NCBI RefSeq assembly: GCF_014282005.1
Contig: NZ_JACFTD010000014.1
Location: 1 to 64,000, forward strand
Reading direction: 5' to 3'
DNA length: 64,000 bases
Source of the DNA: Sporosarcina sp. BP05
Lineage (GTDB): Bacteria > Bacillota > Bacilli > Bacillales_A > Planococcaceae
Part shown: piece after piece, positions 8,503-16,922 of the stretch
Numbering within the stretch: position 1 is the stretch's first letter
Layout: every line of letters begins with the position of its first letter
Notes under the pieces: model-generated
What the model was told of the DNA's origin: nothing
Databases searched by the model: none
What the model saw: the letters and a program-made list of their open reading frames with translations, nothing else
Program-made: the position numbers and the translations under genes

Positions 8503-9632
8503 ACGAGCACCTCTTTGCCGAACACGACGTTTCCAAGGTCCGTCGACTTTTTGATTAAGTCTCCAGTTCTTGCTTCAAAGAGACAGAACGCACCGTAGTC
8601 AATAAGGATTGGAATCGAATCTCCAATCTCGATATGCCATTGTCCACTCCATTTTGCCTTCCATTCATTAGTACCCAATTTAAATGAAAACACAGTTTCA
8701 TTGCCTAAAACTTCAACGTTCGTTACGACGACATACAACTTGTCCTCTTCTGGCGACTCTTTTAAGGCGGGTCGTAAATGTTCCGGGCGGATACCGGCAA
8801 TAAGTTGATACTCGGGAATAGTAATGATTTCATTTGACGGTACCGGCAAACGCAGTATATCTCCGATGACAATTTCTGACGCTTTTTTATCGGCATCGGA
8901 ATACGCTAAATTCATTGGCGGTGAACCGATGAAGGTAGCTACAAATGGATTGGCTGGATTATTGTAAATATCAATTGGTTTTCCGACTTGTTGGATTTCC
9001 CCTTCATGAAGAATCATAATACGGTCACCCATCGTCATCGCCTCAACTTGGTCATGCGTCACATAAATCATGGTAATACCTAGCTTACGCTGGATCCGTC
9101 TGATTTCCGTACGCATATGAGCCCGCAACTTCGCATCCAAATTGGATAACGGTTCATCCATAAGGCAAATTGGCGATTCACTCACAATTGCACGGGCAAG
9201 CGCAACTCGCTGACGCTGACCGCCTGACAGTTCACGTGGTTTTCTTTTTAAATAATCGGTGAGCCCCAACGTTTCCGCCACTTCAGCCGCTCTTTCTTGC
9301 TGAGTCGCTTTCTTCACTTTTTTCACGTCCAGCCCAAACGTAATATTTTGCTGAACTGTCAAATGTGGATAAAGCGCATAGTTTTGGAATACCATTGAAA
9401 GGTCACGCTTATCCGGTGATAAGTGATTGGCAACCTGATCACCAATTTTAAGCGTGCCACTGGTAATAGTCTCAAGGCCCGCAATCATCCTGAGCATCGT
9501 ACTCTTCCCACAACCGGATGGACCGACAAGGACAAAAAACTCGCCAGGCTCAATGGTTACGTTTATATTTGAGATAACATCTACCTGTTTATCGTATGAC
9601 TTTGACAAATTAATAAGCTCCACTTTTTTCAC
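8499..9632 (-). CDS. ugpC: ABC importer ATPase, UgpC/MsmK type
   Basis: Nucleotide-binding subunit that powers the importer. Walker A GPSGCGKST, Q-loop VFQNYALYPH, ABC signature LSGGQRQR, Walker B ICLMDEP and switch His in THDQVEAMT are all intact. Residues from about 235 to 377 form the TOBE/OB regulatory extension found in CUT1 ATPases (IRPEHLRP). The start is GTG, nine bases after GGAAAGGG. It is unusual, though not unique, that the ATPase is the first gene of the operon. CUT1 ATPases are often shared among importers, so it may also serve others. Confidence 0.9.
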   Translation of the reverse strand: MKKVELINLSKSYDKQVDVISNINVTIEPGEFFVLVGPSGCGKSTMLRMIAGLETITSGTLKIGDQVANHLSPDKRDLSMVFQNYALYPHLTVQQNITFGLDVKKVKKATQQERAAEVAETLGLTDYLKRKPRELSGGQRQRVALARAIVSESPICLMDEPLSNLDAKLRAHMRTEIRRIQRKLGITMIYVTHDQVEAMTMGDRIMILHEGEIQQVGKPIDIYNNPANPFVATFIGSPPMNLAYSDADKKASEIVIGDILRLPVPSNEIITIPEYQLIAGIRPEHLRPALKESPEEDKLYVVVTNVEVLGNETVFSFKLGTNEWKAKWSGQWHIEIGDSIPILIDYGAFCLFEARTGDLIKKSTDLGNVVFGKEVLV

Positions 9633-9654
9633 AAACTCAATCCCTTTCCATTAA

Positions 9655-9910
9655 TTAAGAAAAGCACAAGGCGCCGTCCAGCCCCGACAGGCATAAGTAA
9701 GGAAGAAGGCAGTCTAAGAGCGCGACGTCCTGTCGCAACAACTGCATACCTGCCTCCTTGCAGGCACGAGGAGGCGTACTTCGCCCCCACAGCAAAATGG
9801 CTTTCAAGGATCACAGCCTAATTTCGCCGCGTCCTGCGGCAATGGCTGCTTGACTCACATCCTGTGAGCCTCCGAGGGGTTGGCGCCTGGAGTCTAGACA
9901 CCGCTCCAGG
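9655..9910. repeat. Hairpin-rich intergenic repeat with GGCGCC ends
   Basis: A GC-rich block between the divergent ugpC and glycerophosphodiesterase genes. Its ends are imperfect inverted repeats around GGCGCC: CAAGGCGCCGTCCAGCCCC on the left, and GGGGTTGGCGCCTGGAGTC on the right. Inside are several short hairpins (CGACGTCCTGTCG, CTGCCTCCTTGCAGGCA, CCGCGTCCTGCGG, CTCACATCCTGTGAG), each with a TCCT-type loop. No convincing protein is encoded. Similar CAAGGCGCC and GCGCC ends occur at 16283 and near 21103. Confidence 0.6.
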
Positions 9911-10001
9911 TGAAAAGCTAATACTTCCTAATCTTTTTAAAAGGCGATAAGTACAACTCTCTGCTATACCTTTCGATAAATAGACGCTATTCCCTTCATT
10001 G

Positions 10002-10028
10002 TTGATGAAATCTTTACAAACATTTACA
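10002..10028 (+). promoter_or_regulatory. Possible PhoP boxes upstream of the glycerophosphodiesterase
   Basis: TTGATG (10002), TTTACA (10013) and TTTACA (10023) stand at 10-11 base steps. Bacillus PhoP binds TT(A/C/T)ACA-like hexamers at about 11-base spacing. The position, 29-55 bases upstream of a phosphate-scavenging enzyme, fits, but one hexamer is poor and one spacing is 10. Confidence 0.4.
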
Positions 10029-10056
10029 TTTGCAGATTAAATAAGGAGTGACTGCG

Positions 10057-10932
10057 ATGAAAAGAGTATTGGTGGTGCTTCTAGTACTTTTACTGTCATC
10101 TGGTTCTACGAAGCCCACTGTTGAACGTGCGTCTTTACCTGATGACTTCCTCGTCATCGCCCACCGTGGGGCATCCGCCTATGCACCTCCTCACACGATA
10201 GTCGCCTATGAGTTAGCTGTTCAAATGGGGTCAGACTACATCGAACTTGATGTACACATGACAAGAGATAGAAAACTTGTTGCGATGCACGATTCCTATT
10301 TAACATTTCAAGACACAGAACAAGCCATTGCTGATGTGACATTTAATGAACTTCAACTTTATATGCCCGGTGAGGAATTTAACGAAAGGAATCCCCGATA
10401 TGCTTCTCCTATTTATAAACAATTACGCGTTGTAGAATTAGAGGACATCCTTCTCCATTTCGGCGACTCAGTCAACTATTATATCGAGATGAAATCACCC
10501 AATGCGTATCCGGGTATTGAAAAAGACCTGCTACATCTACTTCGAGAAAATAACCTTCTAAGTGGTGATGATGTGATACCAAAAGTGATCATTCAATCAT
10601 TCAACGAAAATAGTTTGAAGGCTATATTCGCCATGGAACCTTCCATTCCGCTTATAAAGTTATATTCATTCGACAAAGAAGCCCGTCTTTCAAAGAAGAA
10701 AGTGCAACAACTTAAAAAATATGCATCAGGTGTAGGTGTCAACGTGGATTCGGTGACGAAAAAGTTCATCAAATCAATGCATAAAGAAGGATTGGATGTC
10801 CATCCCTTTACCGTTAATGATAAAAAATTGATCCGAAAACTTATGAAAATGGGTGCTGATGGAGTGTTTACAGATAATCCGGATGTAGCCGTGCGCGTAA
10901 AAAGTGAAGAAAGAAGTTTGGATGCCAAGTAG
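10057..10932 (+). CDS. glpQ: Glycerophosphodiester phosphodiesterase, exported
   Basis: Hydrolyses glycerophosphodiesters to glycerol-3-phosphate and an alcohol, presumably outside the cell, feeding the divergent Ugp importer. A hydrophobic leader (residues 1-16) precedes the GDPD barrel. Visible signature parts are IAHRGASAYAPP, then YIELDVHMTRDRKLVAMHD (the HR, ExD and His set), YYIEMKSP and the C-terminal FTVNDKKLIRKLMKMGADGVFTDNPD. Two oddities: the normally conserved PENT/PEHT reads PPHT, and LLLSSGS looks like a lipobox whose Cys is Gly. The ATG has AAGGAG eight bases before it; a GTG nine bases upstream overlaps that site. Pho control is possible. Confidence 0.88.
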   Translation: MKRVLVVLLVLLLSSGSTKPTVERASLPDDFLVIAHRGASAYAPPHTIVAYELAVQMGSDYIELDVHMTRDRKLVAMHDSYLTFQDTEQAIADVTFNELQLYMPGEEFNERNPRYASPIYKQLRVVELEDILLHFGDSVNYYIEMKSPNAYPGIEKDLLHLLRENNLLSGDDVIPKVIIQSFNENSLKAIFAMEPSIPLIKLYSFDKEARLSKKKVQQLKKYASGVGVNVDSVTKKFIKSMHKEGLDVHPFTVNDKKLIRKLMKMGADGVFTDNPDVAVRVKSEERSLDAK

Positions 10933-10933
10933 G

Positions 10934-11029
10934 ATGTTCATGGCGATTGTGTTCTTTATTGTCGAAATCATGTTGCTTGTGTGGATTCGTCAATTTCGGT
11001 CGAAAAGCTTAACAGAAGACATGAATTGA
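10934..11029 (+). CDS. Small single-span membrane peptide, 31 residues
   Basis: An ATG one base after the phosphodiesterase stop opens a 31-codon frame: a hydrophobic segment (MAIVFFIVEIMLLVWI) followed by a basic-polar tail (RQFRSKS). It lies immediately before the terminator hairpin, so it is on the same transcript and could be expressed by translational coupling. A second ATG two codons in is also possible. No family recognised; single-span peptides of this shape often associate with membrane complexes, but no function is claimed. Confidence 0.45.
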   Translation: MFMAIVFFIVEIMLLVWIRQFRSKSLTEDMN

Positions 11030-11030
11030 A

Positions 11031-11075
11031 AAAATCCTGTAAGAAGTAAATTCACTTCTTACAGGATTTTTTGTA
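11031..11075 (+). terminator. Rho-independent terminator after the glpQ unit
   Basis: AAAATCCTGTAAGAAGT pairs with ACTTCTTACAGGATTTT (17 bp) across a six-base loop and runs into TTTTTT. Confidence 0.92.
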
Positions 11076-11170
11076 TGGGTTATTTAGTTAATTCGACAAA
11101 ATGTTTAGTAATGAATCAGCTTAGTTTTGAACTCCCTTTACACTACGATTAAGGTTGCTTTCCGTTCACT

Positions 11171-13588
11171 TCAAACCTGTTTTTTCAATTTCCAGATCTC
11201 TGTCGCATAATCTTGAATTGTCCTGTCGCTGGAGAACTTTCCTGAATGAGCGACATTCGTAACACTCTTATGGAGCCAGGATAATTTATCACGGTACGTC
11301 TGCTCCACTAGCTCTTGGGTTTCAAGATAAGGCTCAAAATCTTTTAAGACAAAATAAGGATCATTTTGGGATAAAAGATTGTAATAAATATCTTTAAACT
11401 CAATTTCATGCGATCCAAACTCACCGTGATTTAATTGATCTAAAATCCGGCTAACCCTGTCGTCCGTATTGTAAATATCCATAGCATTATAACCGCCATG
11501 TTGATAGTAATTCAATACTTCATCCGCTGTTAAACCGAAAATGAAAATATTTTCATTGCCAACGGCTTCTTTAATTTCAACATTTGCACCATCTAGCGTA
11601 CCTATTGTTAAAGCGCCGTTCATCATCATTTTCATGTTGCCAGTACCTGATGCTTCCTTACTCGCAGTTGATATCTGTTCACTAATATCGGCTGCCGGTA
11701 TGATTTTTTCAGCGAGGCTGACATTATAGTTTTCTAAAAAAACAACTTTCAGCTTACCTTGAATACCCGCATCATGATTTACAATCGAGGCCACCTTATT
11801 AATAAGCTTAATTACTTCTTTCGCTAAATGGTAGCTCGGTGCGGCCTTTGCTCCGAAAATAAATGTGCGTGGAATCATATTCAGATTTGGATTTTCTTTC
11901 AATTCATTGTATAAATAAATAATGTGGAAAATGTTAAGCAATTGACGTTTGTATTCATGAAGCCGTTTAATTTGCACATCAAAAATTGATTGATCATCCA
12001 CTAAAATACCCGTGCGCTCATGAATGAGGTTAGCTAATACTCGCTTATTTTCATGCTTCACTTGACTAAATTTCTCTAAAAATGAAGCATCCTTGGAATA
12101 CTTTAATAAGCTGATAAGCTGTTTGGGGCGCTGTATCCACTGCGGACCAATTGACTCTGTTATAAGTTCCGACAATTTCGGATTTGCTTGCAACAGCCAA
12201 CGGCGATGGGTGATTCCGTTCGTCTTATTATTAAAACGATCTGGGAAAAGTTCATAAAAGTTCTTCATTTCCTTTTTCTTTAAAATATCCGTATGAATTT
12301 GCGCAACACCATTCACACTGAAGCTACCCACAATTGCAAGCCGCGCCATGTGAATTTGCTCATCAGCGATGATGGCTAGCTCCGGAATCTTCTCCCTAAG
12401 CTCTTGATGATCAAACCAGAGTCCTTTACAAAAACGCTCGTTGATTTCATCAATAATCATATAAATACGCGGAAGTAGATGCTCCATCATTCCTTTTGGC
12501 CAGGTTTCAAGCGCTTCACTCAATGTCGTATGATTCGTGTAGGCAATTACTTTTGTCGTTACATCCCAGGCACTGTCCCAACTGAAGTGCTCTTCATCCA
12601 TAAGAATTCTCATGAGCTCAGGGATTGCTAAAGTTGGGTGCGTATCATTCACTTGAATAACCACTTTTTCAGGTAAATACTTTAACGATTTTTGATGATT
12701 CTTTTTAAAGTCGTTAATGATATTTTGTATACTGGAAGAAACAAGGAAATACTGTTGCTTTAAGCGCAACTCTTTTCCTTCATACTTCGAATCGTCCGGA
12801 TATAAATACCCTGAAATTTGCTCAATCGAATGCTTATGATCTAGATCATGGTAAAAATGTGAGTCATCTAGGTCTTGACCAACTGATTCTGCACTCCAAA
12901 GACGAAGTGTATTGATCACTTCATTTTTATAGCCAACTATAGGAATATCATAAGGTATCGCCATGACCTTATCTGTATTTTCATGTTTAAATTCGATATT
13001 GCCATCATTTCGCTGAAACATATGTACGTTTCCGTGATAATGAATGCAAATGGCTTCGTCCTCTTTTCGCGTTTCCCAAGCGTACTGATCCTTTAACCAA
13101 TAATCCGGAAGTTCAATCTGGTTACCATTGATAATTCGTTGTTCGAATAATCCGTAACGATATCTTATTCCGAAACCATGTCCAGGATATTTAAGGGAAG
13201 CTAATGAATCAAGAAAACAAGCTGCTAATCGACCTAACCCGCCATTCCCTAAACCGGCATCATGTTCTTGGGCATATATAGTATCAGGGTCAAATCCTAA
13301 CTGCTTCAGCGCCTCATTTGACTGTTCAAGCATCCCACAATTAAGCAGGTTACTTTCGAGTAAACTGCCAACTAAAAACTCCATCGATAAATAATAAACT
13401 TGTTTACAACTTTTCTCGATATATTTTTTTTGAGTCAATTGCCAATGAGGTAGGATCTCCTCATTGACAATTGAAGCAATCACATAATACATATCTTTAC
13501 CGGTCGCATCCGCTACTTCTTTTCTTTGGTCTGTTTGTAATTTACTTATGATCCGTTCTTTAAATCCATCCACAGTTAGTTCAAGCAA
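11171..13588 (-). CDS. glgP: Glycogen phosphorylase
   Basis: Phosphorolysis of alpha-1,4-glucan to glucose-1-phosphate, pyridoxal-phosphate dependent. At 805 residues it has the normal bacterial length. The N-terminal half carries EHDAGLGNGGLGRLAACFLD and GIRYRYGLF; the C-terminal half has VQIKRLHEYKRQLLNIFHI and the cofactor region EASGTGNMKMMMNGALTIG with the Schiff-base Lys. The start is TTG; its GGGGGTAG ribosome site overlaps the stop of glgA, so expression is coupled. It is the last gene of the glg operon. No clear terminator is visible before glpQ. Confidence 0.95.
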   Translation of the reverse strand: MLELTVDGFKERIISKLQTDQRKEVADATGKDMYYVIASIVNEEILPHWQLTQKKYIEKSCKQVYYLSMEFLVGSLLESNLLNCGMLEQSNEALKQLGFDPDTIYAQEHDAGLGNGGLGRLAACFLDSLASLKYPGHGFGIRYRYGLFEQRIINGNQIELPDYWLKDQYAWETRKEDEAICIHYHGNVHMFQRNDGNIEFKHENTDKVMAIPYDIPIVGYKNEVINTLRLWSAESVGQDLDDSHFYHDLDHKHSIEQISGYLYPDDSKYEGKELRLKQQYFLVSSSIQNIINDFKKNHQKSLKYLPEKVVIQVNDTHPTLAIPELMRILMDEEHFSWDSAWDVTTKVIAYTNHTTLSEALETWPKGMMEHLLPRIYMIIDEINERFCKGLWFDHQELREKIPELAIIADEQIHMARLAIVGSFSVNGVAQIHTDILKKKEMKNFYELFPDRFNNKTNGITHRRWLLQANPKLSELITESIGPQWIQRPKQLISLLKYSKDASFLEKFSQVKHENKRVLANLIHERTGILVDDQSIFDVQIKRLHEYKRQLLNIFHIIYLYNELKENPNLNMIPRTFIFGAKAAPSYHLAKEVIKLINKVASIVNHDAGIQGKLKVVFLENYNVSLAEKIIPAADISEQISTASKEASGTGNMKMMMNGALTIGTLDGANVEIKEAVGNENIFIFGLTADEVLNYYQHGGYNAMDIYNTDDRVSRILDQLNHGEFGSHEIEFKDIYYNLLSQNDPYFVLKDFEPYLETQELVEQTYRDKLSWLHKSVTNVAHSGKFSSDRTIQDYATEIWKLKKQV

Positions 13589-13599
13589 GGATCTACCCC

Positions 13600-15024
13600 C
13601 TATACGTTTATTGTCATTAACTGGTCATAAATAGTTGCATACTCCCGAGCTGAATCCTGCCAGCTGAACTGACTTTTATTCACATTCTTAACCACTACAG
13701 ACCACTGTAGAGGATCATGATAAATTCGTAACGAATAGCGTAAGGTAGCTAATAAATCATCCGCATTGTAATTCGTAAAACTAAATCCATTTCCTTCACC
13801 AGTTAGTTCGTTAAACGATTGAACTGTATCCTTCAGTCCCCCCGTCTCCCGCACAATTGGTACCGTTTTGTATTGTAAGGCAATGAGTTGGGCTAATCCA
13901 CAAGGTTCAAACTTTGATGGCATGACAAAGAAATCAGCACTTGCATATAATTGTCGCGCTAATGCTTCATCAAAAGCCAACAAGGTCACAAGTTTATTCG
14001 GATGACTTTCAGCTGCTTCTGTAAAATACGTTTCAAATTCTTCATCACCGGTTCCTAAGATAATGAATTGAACATCTTCGTGGAGAAAATCATCTAAAAT
14101 ATGTTGAACAAGATGCAAGCCTTTTTGTTCAACAAGCCGAGTGATAATAATATAGAGCGGCTTTTCAGCGGCAATCGGCAATCCTAGTTTCTCTTGAATC
14201 ATCATTTTATTTTCCTTCTTTTTAGCCCTCGAAGAGCGGAAGTTAACTGCAATTGCCGGATCTGTTTGAGGATTATAATCTTTAGTATCAATACCATTAA
14301 GCACACCGCTTAAATCAGCGGACCGTTCCAAGAGAAATGGGTGAAGTTCTTCACCATAGTAAGGGTCTTTTATTTCTTCTCCATAACTAGGACTAACGGT
14401 TGTGATTTTATCGGCATGAAACAAACCGCTTTTCAAACAGTTCAACATCCCATTCCATTCAAAACCACCAATATGCTCCCGTGACATATCAAAGAAATCC
14501 TCAAATATGTCGATTGGCATCATGCCTTGGTACTTAATATTATGAATTGTCATGACCGTTTTCATATCAGCGATTGGCTGAAGTATTTTAGCAAGAGCAA
14601 CAGCCATACCCGCTTGCCAATCATGTGCGTGGAGTACGTCCGGTTTAAAGTCTAGATGGGTTAATGCTTCAATAACAGCACGACTAAAAAACAAAAACCT
14701 TTCACCGTCATCATAATACCCGTATACCCCTTTACGGGTGAAATAATACTCATTTGAAACGAAGTAATAAATAATATTATTATAGTTTAAAGAATAAAGA
14801 CTTGCTTCCGAATTACGCCACCCAAGCGGTACATTGAAGCTCATATGATACTCCATTTGATTTCGCCACTCTTCCGGTATTTCATCATAAAGTGGAAGAA
14901 TCACTCGCACCTCGATTCGTTGGTTCGCTTTCAATGCTTGTGGAAGTGACCCGATCACATCTGCTAATCCACCAGTTTTAATAAAAGGAGTACATTCCGA
15001 AGCTACAAATAATACGTTTCTCAT
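13600..15024 (-). CDS. glgA: Glycogen synthase (ADP-glucose, GT5)
   Basis: Extends alpha-1,4-glucan from ADP-glucose. The N-terminal donor motif is in VLFVASECTPFIKTGGLADV (KTGGL), with HAHDWQAGM and TIHNIKYQG further on, and the C-terminal ITRLVEQKGLHLV and PSKFEPCGLAQLIAL motifs. 474 residues from the chosen ATG matches the family. The frame opens 8 codons earlier, but GGAAAGGGAAG and the conserved MRNVLFVASE start select this codon. It sits 36 bases after glgD and 11 bases before glgP. Confidence 0.95.
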   Translation of the reverse strand: MRNVLFVASECTPFIKTGGLADVIGSLPQALKANQRIEVRVILPLYDEIPEEWRNQMEYHMSFNVPLGWRNSEASLYSLNYNNIIYYFVSNEYYFTRKGVYGYYDDGERFLFFSRAVIEALTHLDFKPDVLHAHDWQAGMAVALAKILQPIADMKTVMTIHNIKYQGMMPIDIFEDFFDMSREHIGGFEWNGMLNCLKSGLFHADKITTVSPSYGEEIKDPYYGEELHPFLLERSADLSGVLNGIDTKDYNPQTDPAIAVNFRSSRAKKKENKMMIQEKLGLPIAAEKPLYIIITRLVEQKGLHLVQHILDDFLHEDVQFIILGTGDEEFETYFTEAAESHPNKLVTLLAFDEALARQLYASADFFVMPSKFEPCGLAQLIALQYKTVPIVRETGGLKDTVQSFNELTGEGNGFSFTNYNADDLLATLRYSLRIYHDPLQWSVVVKNVNKSQFSWQDSAREYATIYDQLMTINV

Positions 15025-15060
15025 ATGAAATCTTCCCTTTCCAACCAACGATTTCTTATT

Positions 15061-16167
15061 TTACATAACTTGTCTTTTTGCAACGACATATGGTTTATCC
15101 TTCGACCCGATTAATTTTTGATTGGCGGTCACATGAACGTCTTTATCTAATATCACATTCTCCAAATAGACACCTGCTTCAATCGTACATCGCTGCATAA
15201 TAATGGAGTTTTTTATCGTGGCTCCTTCTTCTACGGTTACACCCCGAAACAACACACTACCCTCTACCTCGCCAGCAATAATACAACCATTTGCTAGAAT
15301 TGACTTTTTGACACTCGCTTCATTACGATATTTCGTAGGTGGCTGATTCCCAACCTTTGTCCTAATAAACGGTTGTTTATAAAACAGTTCCTGATAATTC
15401 TCCTCGGATAATAGGTTCATATTATGACGATAATAACTCTCGATTGAATTGATAAACACACCGTAACCATCGTTGTTATAAGTTTGAACCTTTAACGTAG
15501 CAAGATTCTCTTTAATGCCATGGACAAAAAAGTGATCTTGGTGGTGTGCGATACATTGATCAACTAACGTCATTAATAAGTCTTTGTTTATAATATAAAC
15601 ACCCGTGAAAAGGTTGTTATTCTGCTTATCATTCGTGATAGTAGTAACCCGGCCATCTTCGTCTGCTTCAATACGAAAAGCAGAATCATGTTCAGTATTT
15701 AACGTCTCGACATGAGTAGAGATCAGCGTTATATCTGCTTTATTTGCAAGATGACTCTTAAACGCATCTTGATAACTCGTATTTGTTATAAATTGACTTC
15801 CGCTAACCAGCACATAGGAAGATTTTCCACGATCAAAATAATCACGGTTATTATGGAAAAAACTTAGATCGCCTTTTGAAATATCGGATGGATCGTTCCA
15901 GTCCGGTGGAAGAATAAACAAACCTCCATTGCGCTCATCCATCTCCCAGCTATCCCCTGTTTGAAGATGATCCATTAGGGATCTATATTTATTGCGGGTA
16001 AAAATCGCTACTGACTCTACATTCGAATTTCCCATATTGGAAAGCGGAAAATCAATCAAGCGATAACGACCTGCAAATGGAATTGAGGCACCACTACGAA
16101 AATAAGTTAATTCATGAAAAAAATGATGCTCGTGTTCCAGATTAATAAGGCCCATCATTGTGTTCAT
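15061..16167 (-). CDS. glgD: Glucose-1-phosphate adenylyltransferase-like subunit GlgD
   Basis: Non-catalytic or regulatory partner of GlgC in Bacillales ADP-glucose pyrophosphorylase. It keeps the nucleotidyltransferase fold (FAGRYRLIDFPLSNMGNSNVESVAIFT) and a C-terminal left-handed helix domain (GCIIAGEVEGSVLFRGVTVEEGATI), but the GGGGxR nucleotide loop of GlgC is replaced by NLEHEHHFFHELTYFRSG, so direct catalysis is unlikely. In Geobacillus the GlgD homologue raises GlgC activity. AAGGGGG lies eight bases before the ATG. It is separated from glgC by 755 bases of repeat, whereas glgC and glgD are normally adjacent. Confidence 0.93.
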   Translation of the reverse strand: MNTMMGLINLEHEHHFFHELTYFRSGASIPFAGRYRLIDFPLSNMGNSNVESVAIFTRNKYRSLMDHLQTGDSWEMDERNGGLFILPPDWNDPSDISKGDLSFFHNNRDYFDRGKSSYVLVSGSQFITNTSYQDAFKSHLANKADITLISTHVETLNTEHDSAFRIEADEDGRVTTITNDKQNNNLFTGVYIINKDLLMTLVDQCIAHHQDHFFVHGIKENLATLKVQTYNNDGYGVFINSIESYYRHNMNLLSEENYQELFYKQPFIRTKVGNQPPTKYRNEASVKKSILANGCIIAGEVEGSVLFRGVTVEEGATIKNSIIMQRCTIEAGVYLENVILDKDVHVTANQKLIGSKDKPYVVAKRQVM

Positions 16168-16478
16168 CTATTTTTCCCCCTTAAATTGTCTAGCTAAGTT
16201 AAAATAACTATTCCCTTCAAATCCACTGCGGCACTCAGGGATACCCCCACCCTTAGCCAAGCAGCTTACTTTTGTGATAAAACACAAGGCGCCCTATGTG
16301 CAGGTGCTTTCGGATTGCTTTAGACTGATCGACTCCTATACACTTACCGCGATTTCCTACGCAGCTTTTTCGTTAATTGTATAGTGGCCGTTCGTCCGTC
16401 GCTCTCCAAAGTTACAGGTACACGAAGTGCTAAAGTTTTTTGGGACGAAAGAATAGTTGGCTTCTTATCTGGATAAAG

Positions 16479-16504
16479 GCCGCCAAAGATGCAATTTTGG
16501 CTGC
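16479..16504. other. Hairpin with loop GATGCAAT
   Basis: GCCGCCAAA / TTTGGCTGC stem (one mismatch) with an eight-base loop GATGCAAT. The loop is the exact reverse complement of the loop of the hairpin at 16633-16658. The same hairpin recurs at 20856-20881. Confidence 0.7.
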
Positions 16505-16632
16505 TCACTCCTTCTTTATGATTTTTTCCATTTTTAATTTTAGGTAGTGACACTTTCTATAGGGAATTACATGATCCCGAGCGTACCCTTGGTTAAAAAG
16601 TAAGTTAGGAACGCATTGTAGAAAGTGCAAGC

Positions 16633-16658
16633 GTGCCCGAAATTGCATCTTCGGGCAC
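16633..16658. other. Hairpin with loop ATTGCATC
   Basis: Perfect nine-bp stem GTGCCCGAA / TTCGGGCAC closing an eight-base loop ATTGCATC. It lacks a T run, so it is not an ordinary terminator. Relatives stand at 20705-20730 and 63927-63954. Confidence 0.7.
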
Positions 16659-16922
16659 TTATAACTTCTATGAAAGGTCATCTATTCTACTATTCCAAGC
16701 AACTGCAACTTTCACTTGAACGTTGTAGGTACGCGACAGGCAACTAATCGCAACAGGATGATCAAGGTCGGTGAGGAATGTACTTCAATTCCTCCCCAAA
16801 CCTGTCGTGATTAGTTTGGCCGAAAGCGGACCGGAAACGTACTAGTCCAACTGAGAACTATAGTTCCAATGTTCACGACATTCTTTCATTGAAAAGTTCA
16901 ATTTGTGCTTCTATTGCTTAGC

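Larger units (their letters stand above)
16270..16870 (-). repeat. Glg-flanking structured element, copy 1 (inside the operon)
   Basis: On the minus strand this region aligns block by block with 20490-21110 on the plus strand. Shared blocks include GGACTAGTACGTTTCCGG, ACCTACAACGTTCAA, GCAGTTGCTTGGAA, AGTGCCCGAAGAT, CAATTTCGGGCAC, GCAGCCAAAATTGCATC, ACTATTCTTTCGTCC and AAAGCAATCC. It contains two stable hairpins (16633-16658 and 16479-16504) and a third (around 16780-16800) whose stem sequence differs from copy 2. No transposase is present. A 69-codon frame at 16344-16553 is the only coding potential, and copy 2 has stops in the same frame. It separates glgC from glgD. Confidence 0.8.

Noticed and set aside
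9629-9814. 61-codon frame in the GGCGCC repeat
   Set aside because: Made of repeat hairpins, no ribosome site.
16344-16553. 69-codon frame in element copy 1
   Set aside because: The matching frame in copy 2 has stops and the frame spans a hairpin; at best a decayed element peptide.
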